The notes: generated from the sequence alone by a model not told the origin. A stretch of 64,000 bases of DNA from Ectobacillus funiculus (GCF_004138295.1 NZ_SCFM01000017.1:62001-126000); one strand, 5' to 3'; shown: positions 52,289-61,064, counted from the stretch's first letter. Translations and numbers: made by a program.

Positions 52289-53374
52289 TTAAATGTTGTA
52301 ATATAAATATTCTACTAAGCAAAGAATAGCCATTGATTGTCCATAAGGCATACCTGTCACAGGGATCTTTTTATAGAAATCTAGCGTGTCTCCCATTGCT
52401 GTACCAGCAGATACGTGCTGTAGTTCCCCTTTGTCATCGATATTCTCAATAACTGCTTGGACTGCTTTTAATGCCATCTTCAAATACTTTTTATCTACAT
52501 GACGTTTACGGATAGCTTTTAATGTACCGAATGCGAAACCTGCTGTACAAGATGCTTCTACATAAGATGATGGATCATCTAATAAAGTATGCCATAAACC
52601 GTTTTCATTTTGACATGCTTCCAAAGCTTCTAATTGTCTGTCAAGGGTATCAACTAAGATCTGACGGACTGGATCATTTGCTGGCAAATCAACTAAATCT
52701 AAAAATTCAGGAATTGCAATTGTTATCCAAGAGTTTCCACGACCCCATAGTGCTTCAGCGAAGTTGTGATTCCCTTCAAAAGTCCAGCCATGGAACCATA
52801 ATCCCGTTCTCTTATCAAAAAGATACTTAATGTGTACTAAAAATTGCTTTTTAGCTTCTTCAATGTATTCAGGTTTATTTAGCAAAAGACCGATCTTCGC
52901 CAAAGGTAAAACACTCATCATTAACGTATCGTCCCATAGTTGTTGGTAATTTTCTGAACCAAAGACAACATGTTGAATGGCACCATCTTTTGTTCTCGTC
53001 ATATCGTGATATAACCAATCACCCCATGTTTCTAAATACGGTAAATAAGTTGGATTTTCTGTTTCTTCATATAAATACGCAAGTGTGATCATTTGCACCA
53101 TCGTATTCACATTTTTCTCAACCGGCGGCTGTTTAAATTGCTCATCGAACCAGTTAATAATAATATTCAATACTTTTTCATTTTTTGTAAGCTTGTAGTA
53201 TTTCACCATTCCATAAAGGCCTACGCCTGCTGTCCATTCCCAGTAATTAAAGCTCTTATTATCTATTTTACGTCCATCTGCAAGAGGAATCGCATACTTC
53301 CCTTCTGGATCATTCAGATTAACTAAGTTATCAATTAATAATTCAATTTTTTGTTCAATTTCTTGTCTTTGCAT
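52289..53374 (-). CDS. GH105 unsaturated rhamnogalacturonyl hydrolase (YteR/YesR type)
   Basis: 361 residues with no signal peptide, hence cytoplasmic. The (alpha/alpha)6 barrel has YWEWTAGVGLYGMVKYYKLT near 44, QLWDDTLMMSVLPLAKIG with the catalytic Asp148/149, GRGNSWITIAIPEFLDL and the late GMPYGQSMAILCLVEYLY. It releases rhamnose and an unsaturated uronic acid that becomes the KduI substrate. AAAAGGAGTG precedes the ATG. Confidence 0.92.
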   Translation of the reverse strand: MQRQEIEQKIELLIDNLVNLNDPEGKYAIPLADGRKIDNKSFNYWEWTAGVGLYGMVKYYKLTKNEKVLNIIINWFDEQFKQPPVEKNVNTMVQMITLAYLYEETENPTYLPYLETWGDWLYHDMTRTKDGAIQHVVFGSENYQQLWDDTLMMSVLPLAKIGLLLNKPEYIEEAKKQFLVHIKYLFDKRTGLWFHGWTFEGNHNFAEALWGRGNSWITIAIPEFLDLVDLPANDPVRQILVDTLDRQLEALEACQNENGLWHTLLDDPSSYVEASCTAGFAFGTLKAIRKRHVDKKYLKMALKAVQAVIENIDDKGELQHVSAGTAMGDTLDFYKKIPVTGMPYGQSMAILCLVEYLYYNI

Positions 53375-53465
53375 CGTTAAAACACTCCTTTTTATGAATA
53401 AATTGGCATGGTTGTTAAAACTAATGGTACTGCTTTAAAAAATAAAATATTGTATAATATTAGAG

Positions 53466-53480
53466 AGATAACGTTTTCAT
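53466..53480 (-). promoter_or_regulatory. Perfect cre upstream of the GH105 gene
   Basis: Minus strand ATGAAAACGTTATCT matches all positions of WTGNAANCGNWNNCW. 92 bp ahead of the start. Confidence 0.75.
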
Positions 53481-53670
53481 TACACGTTAACTTTTGATTA
53501 TCTTTCCTGTCTTTATTATACTTCTTTTTTTCAAAAAATCTGCTATTCAGAAGTAAACCCACTGAAAAACAACATGTTTTATCTGTTTTTTAAACATTTA
53601 ACTTTAAATCTATTACTTCATCATAAAAACAAAAGTTAAAAACAAAAACAAAACAACATTTATAAATGCT

Positions 53671-53806
53671 ATGTACCAAGCTTTTTTTACACTGTAGGAA
53701 AGTATAAATACCCTACAGCGCAAGTGCAACTACGCCCCTGGCTTCGCCCAAGGTCAAGGGCTTGCCAATCGACGAGTTTGCTCTAAAAAAAGTCTTGGTA
53801 CATGAT
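53671..53806 (-). repeat. Dispersed repeat (reverse) between the arms of an inverted repeat
   Basis: The repeat core (53688-53786, internally deleted, CTGTA/TACAG stem) is flanked by ATGTACCAAG-C-TTTTTTT (53671-53688) and AAAAAAAG-T-CTTGGTACAT (53787-53804). The arms would make a terminator for kduD on their own, so the repeat appears inserted into its loop. Confidence 0.8.
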
Positions 53807-53846
53807 TTTAAAACTATTTAATATTCTCTAGCTCACAGATACAGTT

Positions 53847-54626
53847 CTATCTTACCAACCATCCGCCATCTACTGCTATAATGTGGCCATTCATGTAATC
53901 AGATGCGCGGCTTGCTAGGAATACAACTGTTCCCATTAAATCAGCTGGTGTTCCCCAACGTTCCGCTGGAATACGTGATAATATCTCCTTGTTGCGTGTT
54001 TCATCTTCACGGATTGGTGCTGTATTTGCTGTTGCGATATATCCAGGTGCAATTGCGTTAATTTGTACATTATGCACAGCTAATTCGTTTGCAAATGCTT
54101 TTGTAATCCCTGCCACACCATGTTTGCTAGCCGTATATGGCGGTACAAATTTACCCCCTTGGAACGATAGCATCGATGCCACGTTAATGATTTTTCCGCT
54201 CTTTTGCTCGACCATAACCTTTGCTACTTCTTGACTTAAAAAGTACAAAGCATTTAAATTAAGATCCATTACAGCATTCCAATCTTCTTCTGTATATTCC
54301 AAAAGCGGCGCTCTACGAATCGTACCTGCATTATTAACTAAAATATCAATTTTACCGTATGCATCTAAACATGCCTTAACAATTTCGTTGATGCTTTCTT
54401 TCCTCGTTAACTCAGCTTGAAAAAATGTTACATTACGACCTTCTTTTTCAATAAGCCTCTTTGTTTCGTCCCACTCAGTACCATGTGTGACAATAAACAA
54501 ATCCGCACCGGCCTTAGCTAACGCTACTGCAAATCCTTGTCCGATCCCTTTGTTTCCACCTGTTACAATCGCTACTTTTCCGTCTAAGCGAAAGAAATCC
54601 ATGGAAAATGTATCTAAATTCGTCAT
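53847..54626 (-). CDS. kduD: 2-deoxy-D-gluconate 3-dehydrogenase / 5-keto-4-deoxyuronate reductase
   Basis: 259 residues, SDR fold: VTGGNKGIGQGFAVALAKAG for NAD binding, NNAG near 97, ASML serine and YTASK (catalytic Tyr and Lys near 167/171). The C-terminus GGWLVR matches KduD. It converts 2,5-diketo-3-deoxygluconate to KDG. kduI lies 24 bp upstream. Confidence 0.92.
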   Translation of the reverse strand: MTNLDTFSMDFFRLDGKVAIVTGGNKGIGQGFAVALAKAGADLFIVTHGTEWDETKRLIEKEGRNVTFFQAELTRKESINEIVKACLDAYGKIDILVNNAGTIRRAPLLEYTEEDWNAVMDLNLNALYFLSQEVAKVMVEQKSGKIINVASMLSFQGGKFVPPYTASKHGVAGITKAFANELAVHNVQINAIAPGYIATANTAPIREDETRNKEILSRIPAERWGTPADLMGTVVFLASRASDYMNGHIIAVDGGWLVR

Positions 54627-54650
54627 GCTCTACCCCACCTTTATCCAGCT

Positions 54651-55481
54651 TTATTTTAAATCTTCCATTTTCACTGCATCCATGTCGTCGTACGTGATAT
54701 TTTCGCCGCACATGCCCCAAATAAATGTATAGTTGCTTGTACCAACACCCGAGTGGATGGACCAGCTTGGGGAAATCGCTGCTTGCTCATTAGCGATCAC
54801 TAAATGTCTCGTTTCATTTGGCTGCCCCATAAAGTGGAACGCACGTGTTTCCGGCTCCATATCAAAGTAGAGATATACTTCCATGCGGCGCTCATGCGTA
54901 TGGCACGGCATCGTGTTCCAAGCGCTTCCTGGCTCTAGCATCGTCAAACCTAATTGAAGCTGACAGCTTTGGCATACATTTGGATGAACATATTGATAAA
55001 TCGCACGTTGGTTCAAGGTATTTGGATTTCCTAAACGAAGCGGTTCGATATTGTTAATATCAATTTTTACCGTTGGGTATGTTTGATGCGCCGGCACAGA
55101 ATTGATATAAAACTTCGCAGGATCAGCTGCATCCTTGGAATAAAACAAAACCTCTTTTGTTCCTTTTCCTACATATAAACCATCACGACGCTTCATATCG
55201 TATTCCACACCATCAAGCACGATTACACCATCACCGCCGATGTTAATCACACCCATTTCACGGCGTTCCAAGAAATAGCTGACTCCTAATTCTTTGCTTA
55301 ATGAAATCGTTAATGCTTCTGCCTTTGGCATCACACCGCCAAAAATCATACGATCCACATGCGTATATGTTAGGTTTACTTCGCCCTCTACAAAGATTTT
55401 TTCTACTAAAAACTGACTGCGTAATTGTTCTGTTGTGTATGTTTTGATATCCTCAGGATGATGCGCATAACGTGTTTCCAT
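54651..55481 (-). CDS. kduI: 5-dehydro-4-deoxy-D-glucuronate isomerase
   Basis: 276 residues, typical KduI cupin. Zinc ligands in MPCHTHERRMEVYLYFDM (His194, His196, Glu201), plus the later HSGVGTSNYTFIWGM with a fourth His. It makes 3-deoxy-D-glycero-2,5-hexodiulosonate, the KduD substrate. AAAAGAGGAA precedes the start. Confidence 0.95.
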   Translation of the reverse strand: METRYAHHPEDIKTYTTEQLRSQFLVEKIFVEGEVNLTYTHVDRMIFGGVMPKAEALTISLSKELGVSYFLERREMGVINIGGDGVIVLDGVEYDMKRRDGLYVGKGTKEVLFYSKDAADPAKFYINSVPAHQTYPTVKIDINNIEPLRLGNPNTLNQRAIYQYVHPNVCQSCQLQLGLTMLEPGSAWNTMPCHTHERRMEVYLYFDMEPETRAFHFMGQPNETRHLVIANEQAAISPSWSIHSGVGTSNYTFIWGMCGENITYDDMDAVKMEDLK

Positions 55482-55540
55482 GATTGATTCCTCTTTTCTT
55501 TTTAGTTAGGTTTTATTAGGGACTCTTTATAGTCCGCGAG

Positions 55541-55683
55541 TTTTCTTTGCACTTTAAGAAAATATAAATTTCTAGCAGGAAGACAATTCGACGTAGTGAG
55601 AAATTTTAGAAAGAAAGTATAAGTGCAACTACGCCTCTGTCTTAGCCCAAATGCAGGGCTCGCCAATCGACGAGTTTTCTTTA
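55541..55683 (-). repeat. Dispersed structured repeat, full copy in reverse orientation
   Basis: Between kdgK and kduI; ends at the kdgK stop region. ACTTT/AAAGT stem. Confidence 0.9.
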
Positions 55684-56697
55684 TTAGCGTGCAATCTTAC
55701 CAGAACCATTTTCAATGAATTGGAATATCTCTTCAGCTGTGAAAACATTACAATCGCCGTGCACAGTATGTTTTAACGCAGAGGCTGCAGTCGCAAATGA
55801 AACTGTTGTTTGCGGTGCTAATGTTTCCAACAGACCATATAGAATTCCTGCCGCAAACGCATCACCACCGCCCACACGGTCTACAATCGGCTGTATCCCA
55901 TGTTTCTTAGATACATAAAGTGTACCGTCCGCGTATAAAGTTCCCTGTAATGTATTACTTGATGCTGAGTACACATCACGGAAGGTAGAACTCATATATT
56001 GAATGTTCGGATACATTTCTTTGATTTTTTCATAATAGAATACTAGTTTCTCTTCTCTTGTTAGTGTGTCCGCTGCTTGTTCAATGCCTAATAAGTAAAT
56101 GGCATCCAATTCGCCGCAGAAGCAAATATCCACATACGGCAATAACGTTTGAAATACTTCCGATGCTTCCTTATGGCTCCAAAGCGAGGCGCGATAGTTA
56201 CAATCAAAGCTTGTCATAACTCCATGTTCCTTTGCTTTCTGCAGTGCGACGAGCGCTACTTCTTTCAAACAAGCGGACAAAGCTGGGGTGATGCCGGAAA
56301 GATGAAAAAGGGATGCACCTTGAAAGATTTCATCAAAATCTAGTTCGGCTGCTAGTAACTCTGAGAAACTGGAATATTTTCGATCATACGTCACTTTTGC
56401 ACTTCGTTCCCCAATACCTGCTTCTAAATAATACGTACCCAATCGGTCTCCGCCTGTTAAGAGATACTCCACATAAACGTCATGTGATTGAAGATGACGC
56501 TTCACACCTAGACCTAATGGATTGTCCGGTACTTTGCTCACAAAATAAACATCATATCCAAAATGCGAAAGAGACACCCCAACATTTGCTTCTCCCCCAC
56601 CATAATGCATTGTCAGATGATTAGTTTGAGAAAGACGTTCCCCAATATGAGTAGAGAGACGAAGCATAATTTCTCCAAGTGTCACTATTTTTTTCAT
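55684..56697 (-). CDS. kdgK: 2-dehydro-3-deoxygluconokinase (PfkB family)
   Basis: 337 residues from ATG 56697, which overlaps the eda stop as ATGA; longer frames reach into eda. PfkB features: TLGEIMLRLSTHIGERL, GGGEANVGVSLSHFGYDV near 33, and the ATP/anion-hole motif VGGGDAFAAGILYGLLE near 285. It phosphorylates KDG for the aldolase. Confidence 0.93.
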   Translation of the reverse strand: MKKIVTLGEIMLRLSTHIGERLSQTNHLTMHYGGGEANVGVSLSHFGYDVYFVSKVPDNPLGLGVKRHLQSHDVYVEYLLTGGDRLGTYYLEAGIGERSAKVTYDRKYSSFSELLAAELDFDEIFQGASLFHLSGITPALSACLKEVALVALQKAKEHGVMTSFDCNYRASLWSHKEASEVFQTLLPYVDICFCGELDAIYLLGIEQAADTLTREEKLVFYYEKIKEMYPNIQYMSSTFRDVYSASSNTLQGTLYADGTLYVSKKHGIQPIVDRVGGGDAFAAGILYGLLETLAPQTTVSFATAASALKHTVHGDCNVFTAEEIFQFIENGSGKIAR

Positions 56698-57347
56698 GGC
56701 TGGTTTACCCTTGCCTGTTGCACTTTTTCTACATATTGCTGAGCAAGTGAAGTAATTTGTGCGTAATCTCCTGTTTTCGCTGGAGCAACTAAATTCCCGC
56801 CTACTCCAACTGCCACACAACCATTTTGAATCCACTTTTCTACATTGTCTAAATCTACCCCGCCTGTTGGCATAATATTCACTTGTGGAAGCGGCGCTTT
56901 TACTGCCTTGACAAAATCAGGTCCGAAGGCGCTTCCCGGGAATAGCTTTACAATATCTACTCCAAGTTCTAATGCACGCTTCATTTCAGTAATCGTCATG
57001 CAGCCTGGAAGGTACGGAATTTGATACAAGTTACATAGTTTAGCAGTTTCTTCATCAAAGCTTGGGCTTACAATATATTGCGCACCAGCTAAGATCGCGA
57101 TACGAGCAGTTGCTGCATCAAGTACAGTACCTGCGCCAATCACTACATCTCCTCTGCCGGAATAGATGGATGCTAGCTGCTTAATAACAGCATCTGCATC
57201 TTGAATCGTAAATGTAATTTCGATACCTAAAATACCACCTTCGATACATGCTTCTGACATTCGAACCGCTTCTTCTACAGAATCCGCTCTCAAAACCGCA
57301 ACAACTCCACATTGGGATATTTTTGTTAAAACGTTTAGTTTATTCAT
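56694..57347 (-). CDS. eda: KDPG/KHG aldolase
   Basis: 217 residues from ATG 57347, following GGAGGAG. Class I aldolase with Glu in GIEITFTIQDAD, GAGTVLDAATA, SPSFDEETAKLCN and the Schiff-base lysine in DIVKLFPGS; GGVDLDNVEKWIQNG near 170. It splits KDPG to pyruvate and glyceraldehyde-3-phosphate. First gene of the eda-kdgK unit. Confidence 0.94.
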   Translation of the reverse strand: MNKLNVLTKISQCGVVAVLRADSVEEAVRMSEACIEGGILGIEITFTIQDADAVIKQLASIYSGRGDVVIGAGTVLDAATARIAILAGAQYIVSPSFDEETAKLCNLYQIPYLPGCMTITEMKRALELGVDIVKLFPGSAFGPDFVKAVKAPLPQVNIMPTGGVDLDNVEKWIQNGCVAVGVGGNLVAPAKTGDYAQITSLAQQYVEKVQQARVNQP

Positions 57348-57415
57348 ACGACTCCTCCGCAAGCTTAAGTATTAGTAATAAATTGATTTTCTTACTATCA
57401 AAACACCACTCGATA

Positions 57416-57489
57416 TTTCCTTATAGGAAATTGTATTTATTATTTAGAAACTATACTCGGATTATATATTATCATGAAAGCGAATGCAA
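57416..57489 (-). promoter_or_regulatory. eda-kdgK promoter with cre and IclR-type palindrome
   Basis: Minus strand -35 TTGCAT (57484-57489), 17 bp, -10 TATAAT (57461-57466). A perfect cre, ATGAAAGCGAATGCA (57474-57488), overlaps the -35. TTTCCTTATAGGAAA (57416-57430) is a 15-bp palindrome in the leader, suited to the KdgR regulator encoded next door. Confidence 0.8.
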
Positions 57490-57556
57490 TCCTGAATGCA
57501 TAACAAGTTAACCCTTCCGTCTTAAATATGTAAAATTTTAACTTATAAAAGTATAA

Positions 57557-57611
57557 TAAAAGCCCCTGACGACAATTTTATTATTACAATTGTCATCAGA
57601 GGCTTTTATCG
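57557..57611 (-). terminator. Terminator of kdgR
   Basis: AAAAGCCCCTGACGACAATT-loop-AATTGTCATCAGAGGCTTTT. Confidence 0.8.
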
Positions 57612-57659
57612 AAATTAAGGAGCAGCCATTTTATTATCATTATTTGCGATAAGATGGGC

Positions 57660-58445
57660 TTATTGAATATCATTTAGGATATTAAATTTACATTTTTGTA
57701 CTGCTTCAATAATTTGTTTATGAAATTCTTCAGTTAACCTGTATTTTGGCATACTAACACTAATTGCACCATAATTTTTATTATTTAAAGTAATGGATGC
57801 TCCAACACAAAATACGCCTTCTTCATGTTCACTATCATCATGGGCATAACCTAACCCTCTAACATTTACTATTTCTTCCATAAAACCAGATTCTGTAGTA
57901 ATCGTGTTATTTGTCAATTTAGTTAGTGGATTACGGCTTAAATAATTCCTAACCTCCTCATCTGGTACATCGGCTAGAACGGCCTTTCCCATTGCTGAAC
58001 AATACATAGGAACAGTATTACCAACTTTAGAATATAAACATACAGGATTTTTACTCTCTATTTTTGTTACATAAACAATACTATCCTTATCGCGAACCCC
58101 TAAGTGAACAGTTTCACTCGTCACCTTCTGCAACTCCTCTAAGTGAGGTTGAGCTATTTGTTTTATATCCAAATTACTAATTGCTTTATTAGCATATTTA
58201 ATCATAGATAAACCAAGACTGAATCTTTTGGAATCCAGATCCTTTTGAACATACCCTATTAGAAGCAAAGTATCTAGGATTTTTAGAGCTGTAGAAGTAG
58301 TTAGCCCGGTTTCTTTAGCAATGGTAATTAAAGGCTGCGGTTCATCACACTTAGATAAGAAATCTAAGATAAGAGAAGCTTTAATAAGAACCGTTCCATA
58401 AGGCTGTTTTTTTTCATCCATTGTCTTATCCATTATTTTATCCAT
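57660..58445 (-). CDS. kdgR: IclR-family regulator, probably KdgR
   Basis: 261 residues from ATG 58445 (AAGGAAG at suitable spacing; upstream GTG and ATG codons crowd it). N-terminal winged helix ITIAKETGLTTSTALKILDTL, then the IclR effector domain with VHLGVRDKDSIVYVTKIES, MYCSAMGKAVLAD and ASITLNNKNYGAISVSMP. Position next to eda-kdgK-kduI-kduD indicates that it represses them until KDG is present. Confidence 0.87.
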   Translation of the reverse strand: MDKIMDKTMDEKKQPYGTVLIKASLILDFLSKCDEPQPLITIAKETGLTTSTALKILDTLLLIGYVQKDLDSKRFSLGLSMIKYANKAISNLDIKQIAQPHLEELQKVTSETVHLGVRDKDSIVYVTKIESKNPVCLYSKVGNTVPMYCSAMGKAVLADVPDEEVRNYLSRNPLTKLTNNTITTESGFMEEIVNVRGLGYAHDDSEHEEGVFCVGASITLNNKNYGAISVSMPKYRLTEEFHKQIIEAVQKCKFNILNDIQ

Positions 58446-58505
58446 TAACATCACTTCCTTATATTAATTAAAAGATTGAGGTATAGTTCATAAATATAAA
58501 AACAG

Positions 58506-58543
58506 TAAAAGTCCTTTCTCTTTGCATTAAGAAGGACTTTTAA
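58506..58543 (-). terminator. Hairpin upstream of kdgR
   Basis: AAAAGTCCTT-loop-AAGGACTTTT. It would stop read-through from the SDR gene. Confidence 0.6.
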
Positions 58544-58750
58544 AAATCATATCATTAAACACACAAAAAGGAAACTTATTAGAGTGTGTCGCAAAACTAC
58601 AATAAACATCTAATATTGTACATAATCGTCTTTCAAAGTACAAAACAAGTGCTGGATTCCTCCAAGAAACGAACTAGCTTACGAACAGAATCCAAGCAAA
58701 ATTATGACACTATTAAATTTTTGAGTTTTTATGACTTTAATTACAAATCA

Positions 58751-58765
58751 TTGTAAACGTTTTCT
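58751..58765 (+). promoter_or_regulatory. Perfect cre in the SDR-kdgR gap
   Basis: TTGTAAACGTTTTCT fits every consensus position. It is about 305 bp from kdgR, and its target is unclear. A repeat 3' fragment (58839-58865) and the SDR terminator follow. Confidence 0.55.
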
Positions 58766-58838
58766 CAATAAAGAACAACACACTATTTTGATTAAAGATA
58801 AAACTATTTTGACTTTTCAGAAGCCATAATGACAGTCC

Positions 58839-58865
58839 TGGAAATTTATACTTTCTTAAATTGTG
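58839..58865 (+). repeat. 3' fragment of the dispersed repeat
   Basis: CTGGAAATTTATACTTTCTT then AAATTGTG. Confidence 0.6.
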
Positions 58866-58882
58866 AAAAAGCATTCAAACAC

Positions 58883-58917
58883 AAAAAGGACTGTAGAGAG
58901 ACCTTCTCCACAGTCTG
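58883..58917 (-). terminator. Terminator of the SDR gene
   Basis: Minus strand GACTGTGGAGA-loop-TCTCTACAGTC then CTTTTTG. Confidence 0.7.
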
Positions 58918-58939
58918 AAACACGACTCGCTAATATTTA

Positions 58940-59659
58940 TTATGATGGATTTGTCGACCACATTCCTGCATTTTTAATAAAGATGCGTGGGTTCAGTTTC
59001 AATTGCGCTACCATAAATTCTGCTAAATCCTCCGGCTGCATCACCTTTTCAGGATTGCCATCCGTTAAATTTTGTTCAATAGCTAAATCTGTCGCCACTG
59101 TACTTGGAGTTAAAGCACTTACACGAATGTTGTGCTTTCTCACCTCAAGCATTAATGATTCTGTCAAACCTAATACAGCGAACTTAGATGCGCTATACGC
59201 GCTTGTTACAGGCGCTCCCTTTTGACCAGCTGTAGAGGAAATATTAATAATATCTCCTGACTTTCTTTCAATCATTTGTGGCAATACCGCTCTTGTTGTA
59301 TAATACACACCCATCAGGTTTACTTGGATGATATTTTCCCACTCGGTAGGCTCTAGCTCCATAAAGCCGCCAAACTTGGCAGTACCTGCGTTATTAATCA
59401 GAATGTCAATCGGACCTAAATCCTCTGTAATATGTGCCACTGCATGGGTAATTGATTCTAAATCTGCAACATCCGCCGCAGCCGCAGACACGTTTACATC
59501 AAACTCCTGTAATTCATCCGCTACTTTTTCCAGATTTGTCATCGTTAACCCGATGAGCCCAATATTTACGCCTTCTTTAGCTAATGCAATAGCAGCCGCA
59601 CGACCAATCCCTCTGCCTGCACCGGTAATAATCGCTGTCTTCCCTTGTAATGATTGCAT
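58940..59659 (-). CDS. SDR-family 3-oxoacyl-reductase-like oxidoreductase
   Basis: 239 residues. [39 protein letters not shown] and the catalytic YSASK near 151. Resembles FabG-like and YkvO-like reductases, with the substrate undefined. AAGGATG precedes the ATG. Not obviously part of the pectin set. Confidence 0.85.
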   Translation of the reverse strand: MQSLQGKTAIITGAGRGIGRAAAIALAKEGVNIGLIGLTMTNLEKVADELQEFDVNVSAAAADVADLESITHAVAHITEDLGPIDILINNAGTAKFGGFMELEPTEWENIIQVNLMGVYYTTRAVLPQMIERKSGDIINISSTAGQKGAPVTSAYSASKFAVLGLTESLMLEVRKHNIRVSALTPSTVATDLAIEQNLTDGNPEKVMQPEDLAEFMVAQLKLNPRIFIKNAGMWSTNPS

Positions 59660-59810
59660 GCTTGCACATCCTTTCTTTACTTCAGCTATGTAACAATAGC
59701 TTATTATAAGGATATATTTTCAAAAAAGCGAATCTTCTGTTCGGAAGTAGAGCAGCCGAGCTGCTTGAGTAATTGATATAGCCTATTTTCTTAACAAGCA
59801 GAAAATTTGT

Positions 59811-59836
59811 ATTATAACATTACATTACGTTATAAT
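59811..59836. promoter_or_regulatory. Inverted repeat upstream of the GntR gene
   Basis: ATTATAAC-10-GTTATAAT, perfect 8-bp arms. A possible GntR-family site, about 275 bp ahead of frlR and separated from it by repeats. Confidence 0.45.
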
Positions 59837-59842
59837 TTAAAT

Positions 59843-59980
59843 AAAGAAAACTCGTCGATTGGCGAGGCCTGCCTTTGGACGAAGACAGAGGTGTAGTTGC
59901 ACTTATACTGTATTCCTAAAATTTCTCACTACGTCGAATTGTCTTCCAGCTAGAAATTTGTACTTTCTTACAGTGTAAAG
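59843..59980 (+). repeat. Dispersed structured repeat, full copy
   Basis: CTCGTC-GATT-GGCGAG hairpin, ACTGT/ACAGT stem. Confidence 0.9.
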
Positions 59981-60090
59981 AAAACTTACCGACTAACGAG
60001 TCCTGTTGTACTTATACCACATTTCTAAAATTTACCATAAAGAAAAATTCGCTTTTAGTTGCAAATTAACATTTTATCCTAGTGTAAAAA
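59978..60090 (+). repeat. Degenerate tandem copy of the dispersed repeat
   Basis: AAAGAAAACTTACCGACTAAC, then CCTAGTGTAAAA at the end. It follows directly after the full copy. Confidence 0.65.
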
Positions 60091-60111
60091 TTTAAGAAGG
60101 GAGATGCAATC

Positions 60112-60843
60112 ATGAAGCTGAACACACATAGTTCCACACCGCTCTATATTCAGCTAAAGCAAGCTCTTACAGAGGATATTCATAGAGGTATATACTCCCC
60201 TGGCGAGAGGCTGCCAACGGAAACAGACTTATGTGAAATCTATGGTGTAAGCCGAATTACAGTTAGAAAAGCCGTTCTGGAATTAGTAGAAGAAGGCTTT
60301 CTTGTCAGGCAGCAAGGAAAGGGAACATTTGTGCAACATCCAAAGGTAAAACGGGAATTAATCGCAGTCAACGGACATTCCGAGTATATGTCGGAATTAG
60401 GGAAAGCCCCTCACAACAAGATCCTTTCATTCAACATCCAGCCTGCATCTAAACAAATTGCTACAGCATTATGTATCTCTTCAGAAAGTGATGTACTAGA
60501 GCTGCAGCGTATTTTATATTTTGATGATAAACCTCTCGCTTTGGAAATTTCTCATTATTCCCTTAACGTCTTCCCGAACTTGAATCAGTATGTTCAGGAT
60601 TCGATTTCTATGTATGAGACATTAAAAAGCAAGTATAATGTAACACCTGTTCATAATAAAAAATTATTAAATTTAATCTTTGCAAATGCTGCGGAAGCAA
60701 GGCATTTGGAATGTGAAGTAGGAGAACCGCTCTTTAAGGTTGAGAAAATTGCATATGATGTCAACAAGCAGCCGATCCATTCTTCCTTTCTATATTATCC
60801 TGCAAACCGTGTGACATTTACAATCGATACATCTACCTCATAA
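60112..60843 (+). CDS. frlR: GntR-family regulator (HutC/UTRA type), probably FrlR
   Basis: 243 residues. N-terminal winged helix (LYIQLKQALTEDIHRGIYSP, LPTETDLCEIYGVSRITVRKAV), then a UTRA ligand-binding domain (VLELQRILYFDDKPLALEIS, PLFKVEKIAYDVNKQPIHSS). Adjacent fructosamine kinase and ABC genes make it FrlR-like, by gene context. GAAGGGAGATG precedes the ATG. Confidence 0.82.
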   Translation: MKLNTHSSTPLYIQLKQALTEDIHRGIYSPGERLPTETDLCEIYGVSRITVRKAVLELVEEGFLVRQQGKGTFVQHPKVKRELIAVNGHSEYMSELGKAPHNKILSFNIQPASKQIATALCISSESDVLELQRILYFDDKPLALEISHYSLNVFPNLNQYVQDSISMYETLKSKYNVTPVHNKKLLNLIFANAAEARHLECEVGEPLFKVEKIAYDVNKQPIHSSFLYYPANRVTFTIDTSTS

Positions 60844-60849
60844 GAAAAG

Positions 60850-60995
60850 GGGGGCCTTGGGAGCTAGACATCGCCCCGAAAAGTTATACTTTCTTATCGC
60901 ATAAAGAAAACTCGCCGATTAGAGAGCCTTGCCCCCCGAGCGAAGCCAGAGGCGTAGCTACACTTATACTGTATTCCTAAAATTTCTTACTGCGC
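60850..60995 (+). repeat. Minor repeat plus 3'-truncated dispersed repeat
   Basis: 60850-60906 matches 16368-16424 (GGGAGCTAGACATC, CCCCGAAAAG). From 60903, AAAGAAAACTCGCCGATTAG begins a main copy that stops at AAATTTCTTACTGCG. Confidence 0.75.
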
Positions 60996-61003
60996 AAGAA
61001 GAA

Positions 61004-61053
61004 AAGGGGAATGAATCCGCGTTATAATGTGCGACTTCATTCCCCTTTTTTCC
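61004..61053. terminator. Terminator between frlR and frlD
   Basis: AAGGGGAATGAA-loop-TTCATTCCCCTTTTTT, between convergent genes. Confidence 0.8.
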
Positions 61054-61064
61054 TTACGTATTCT

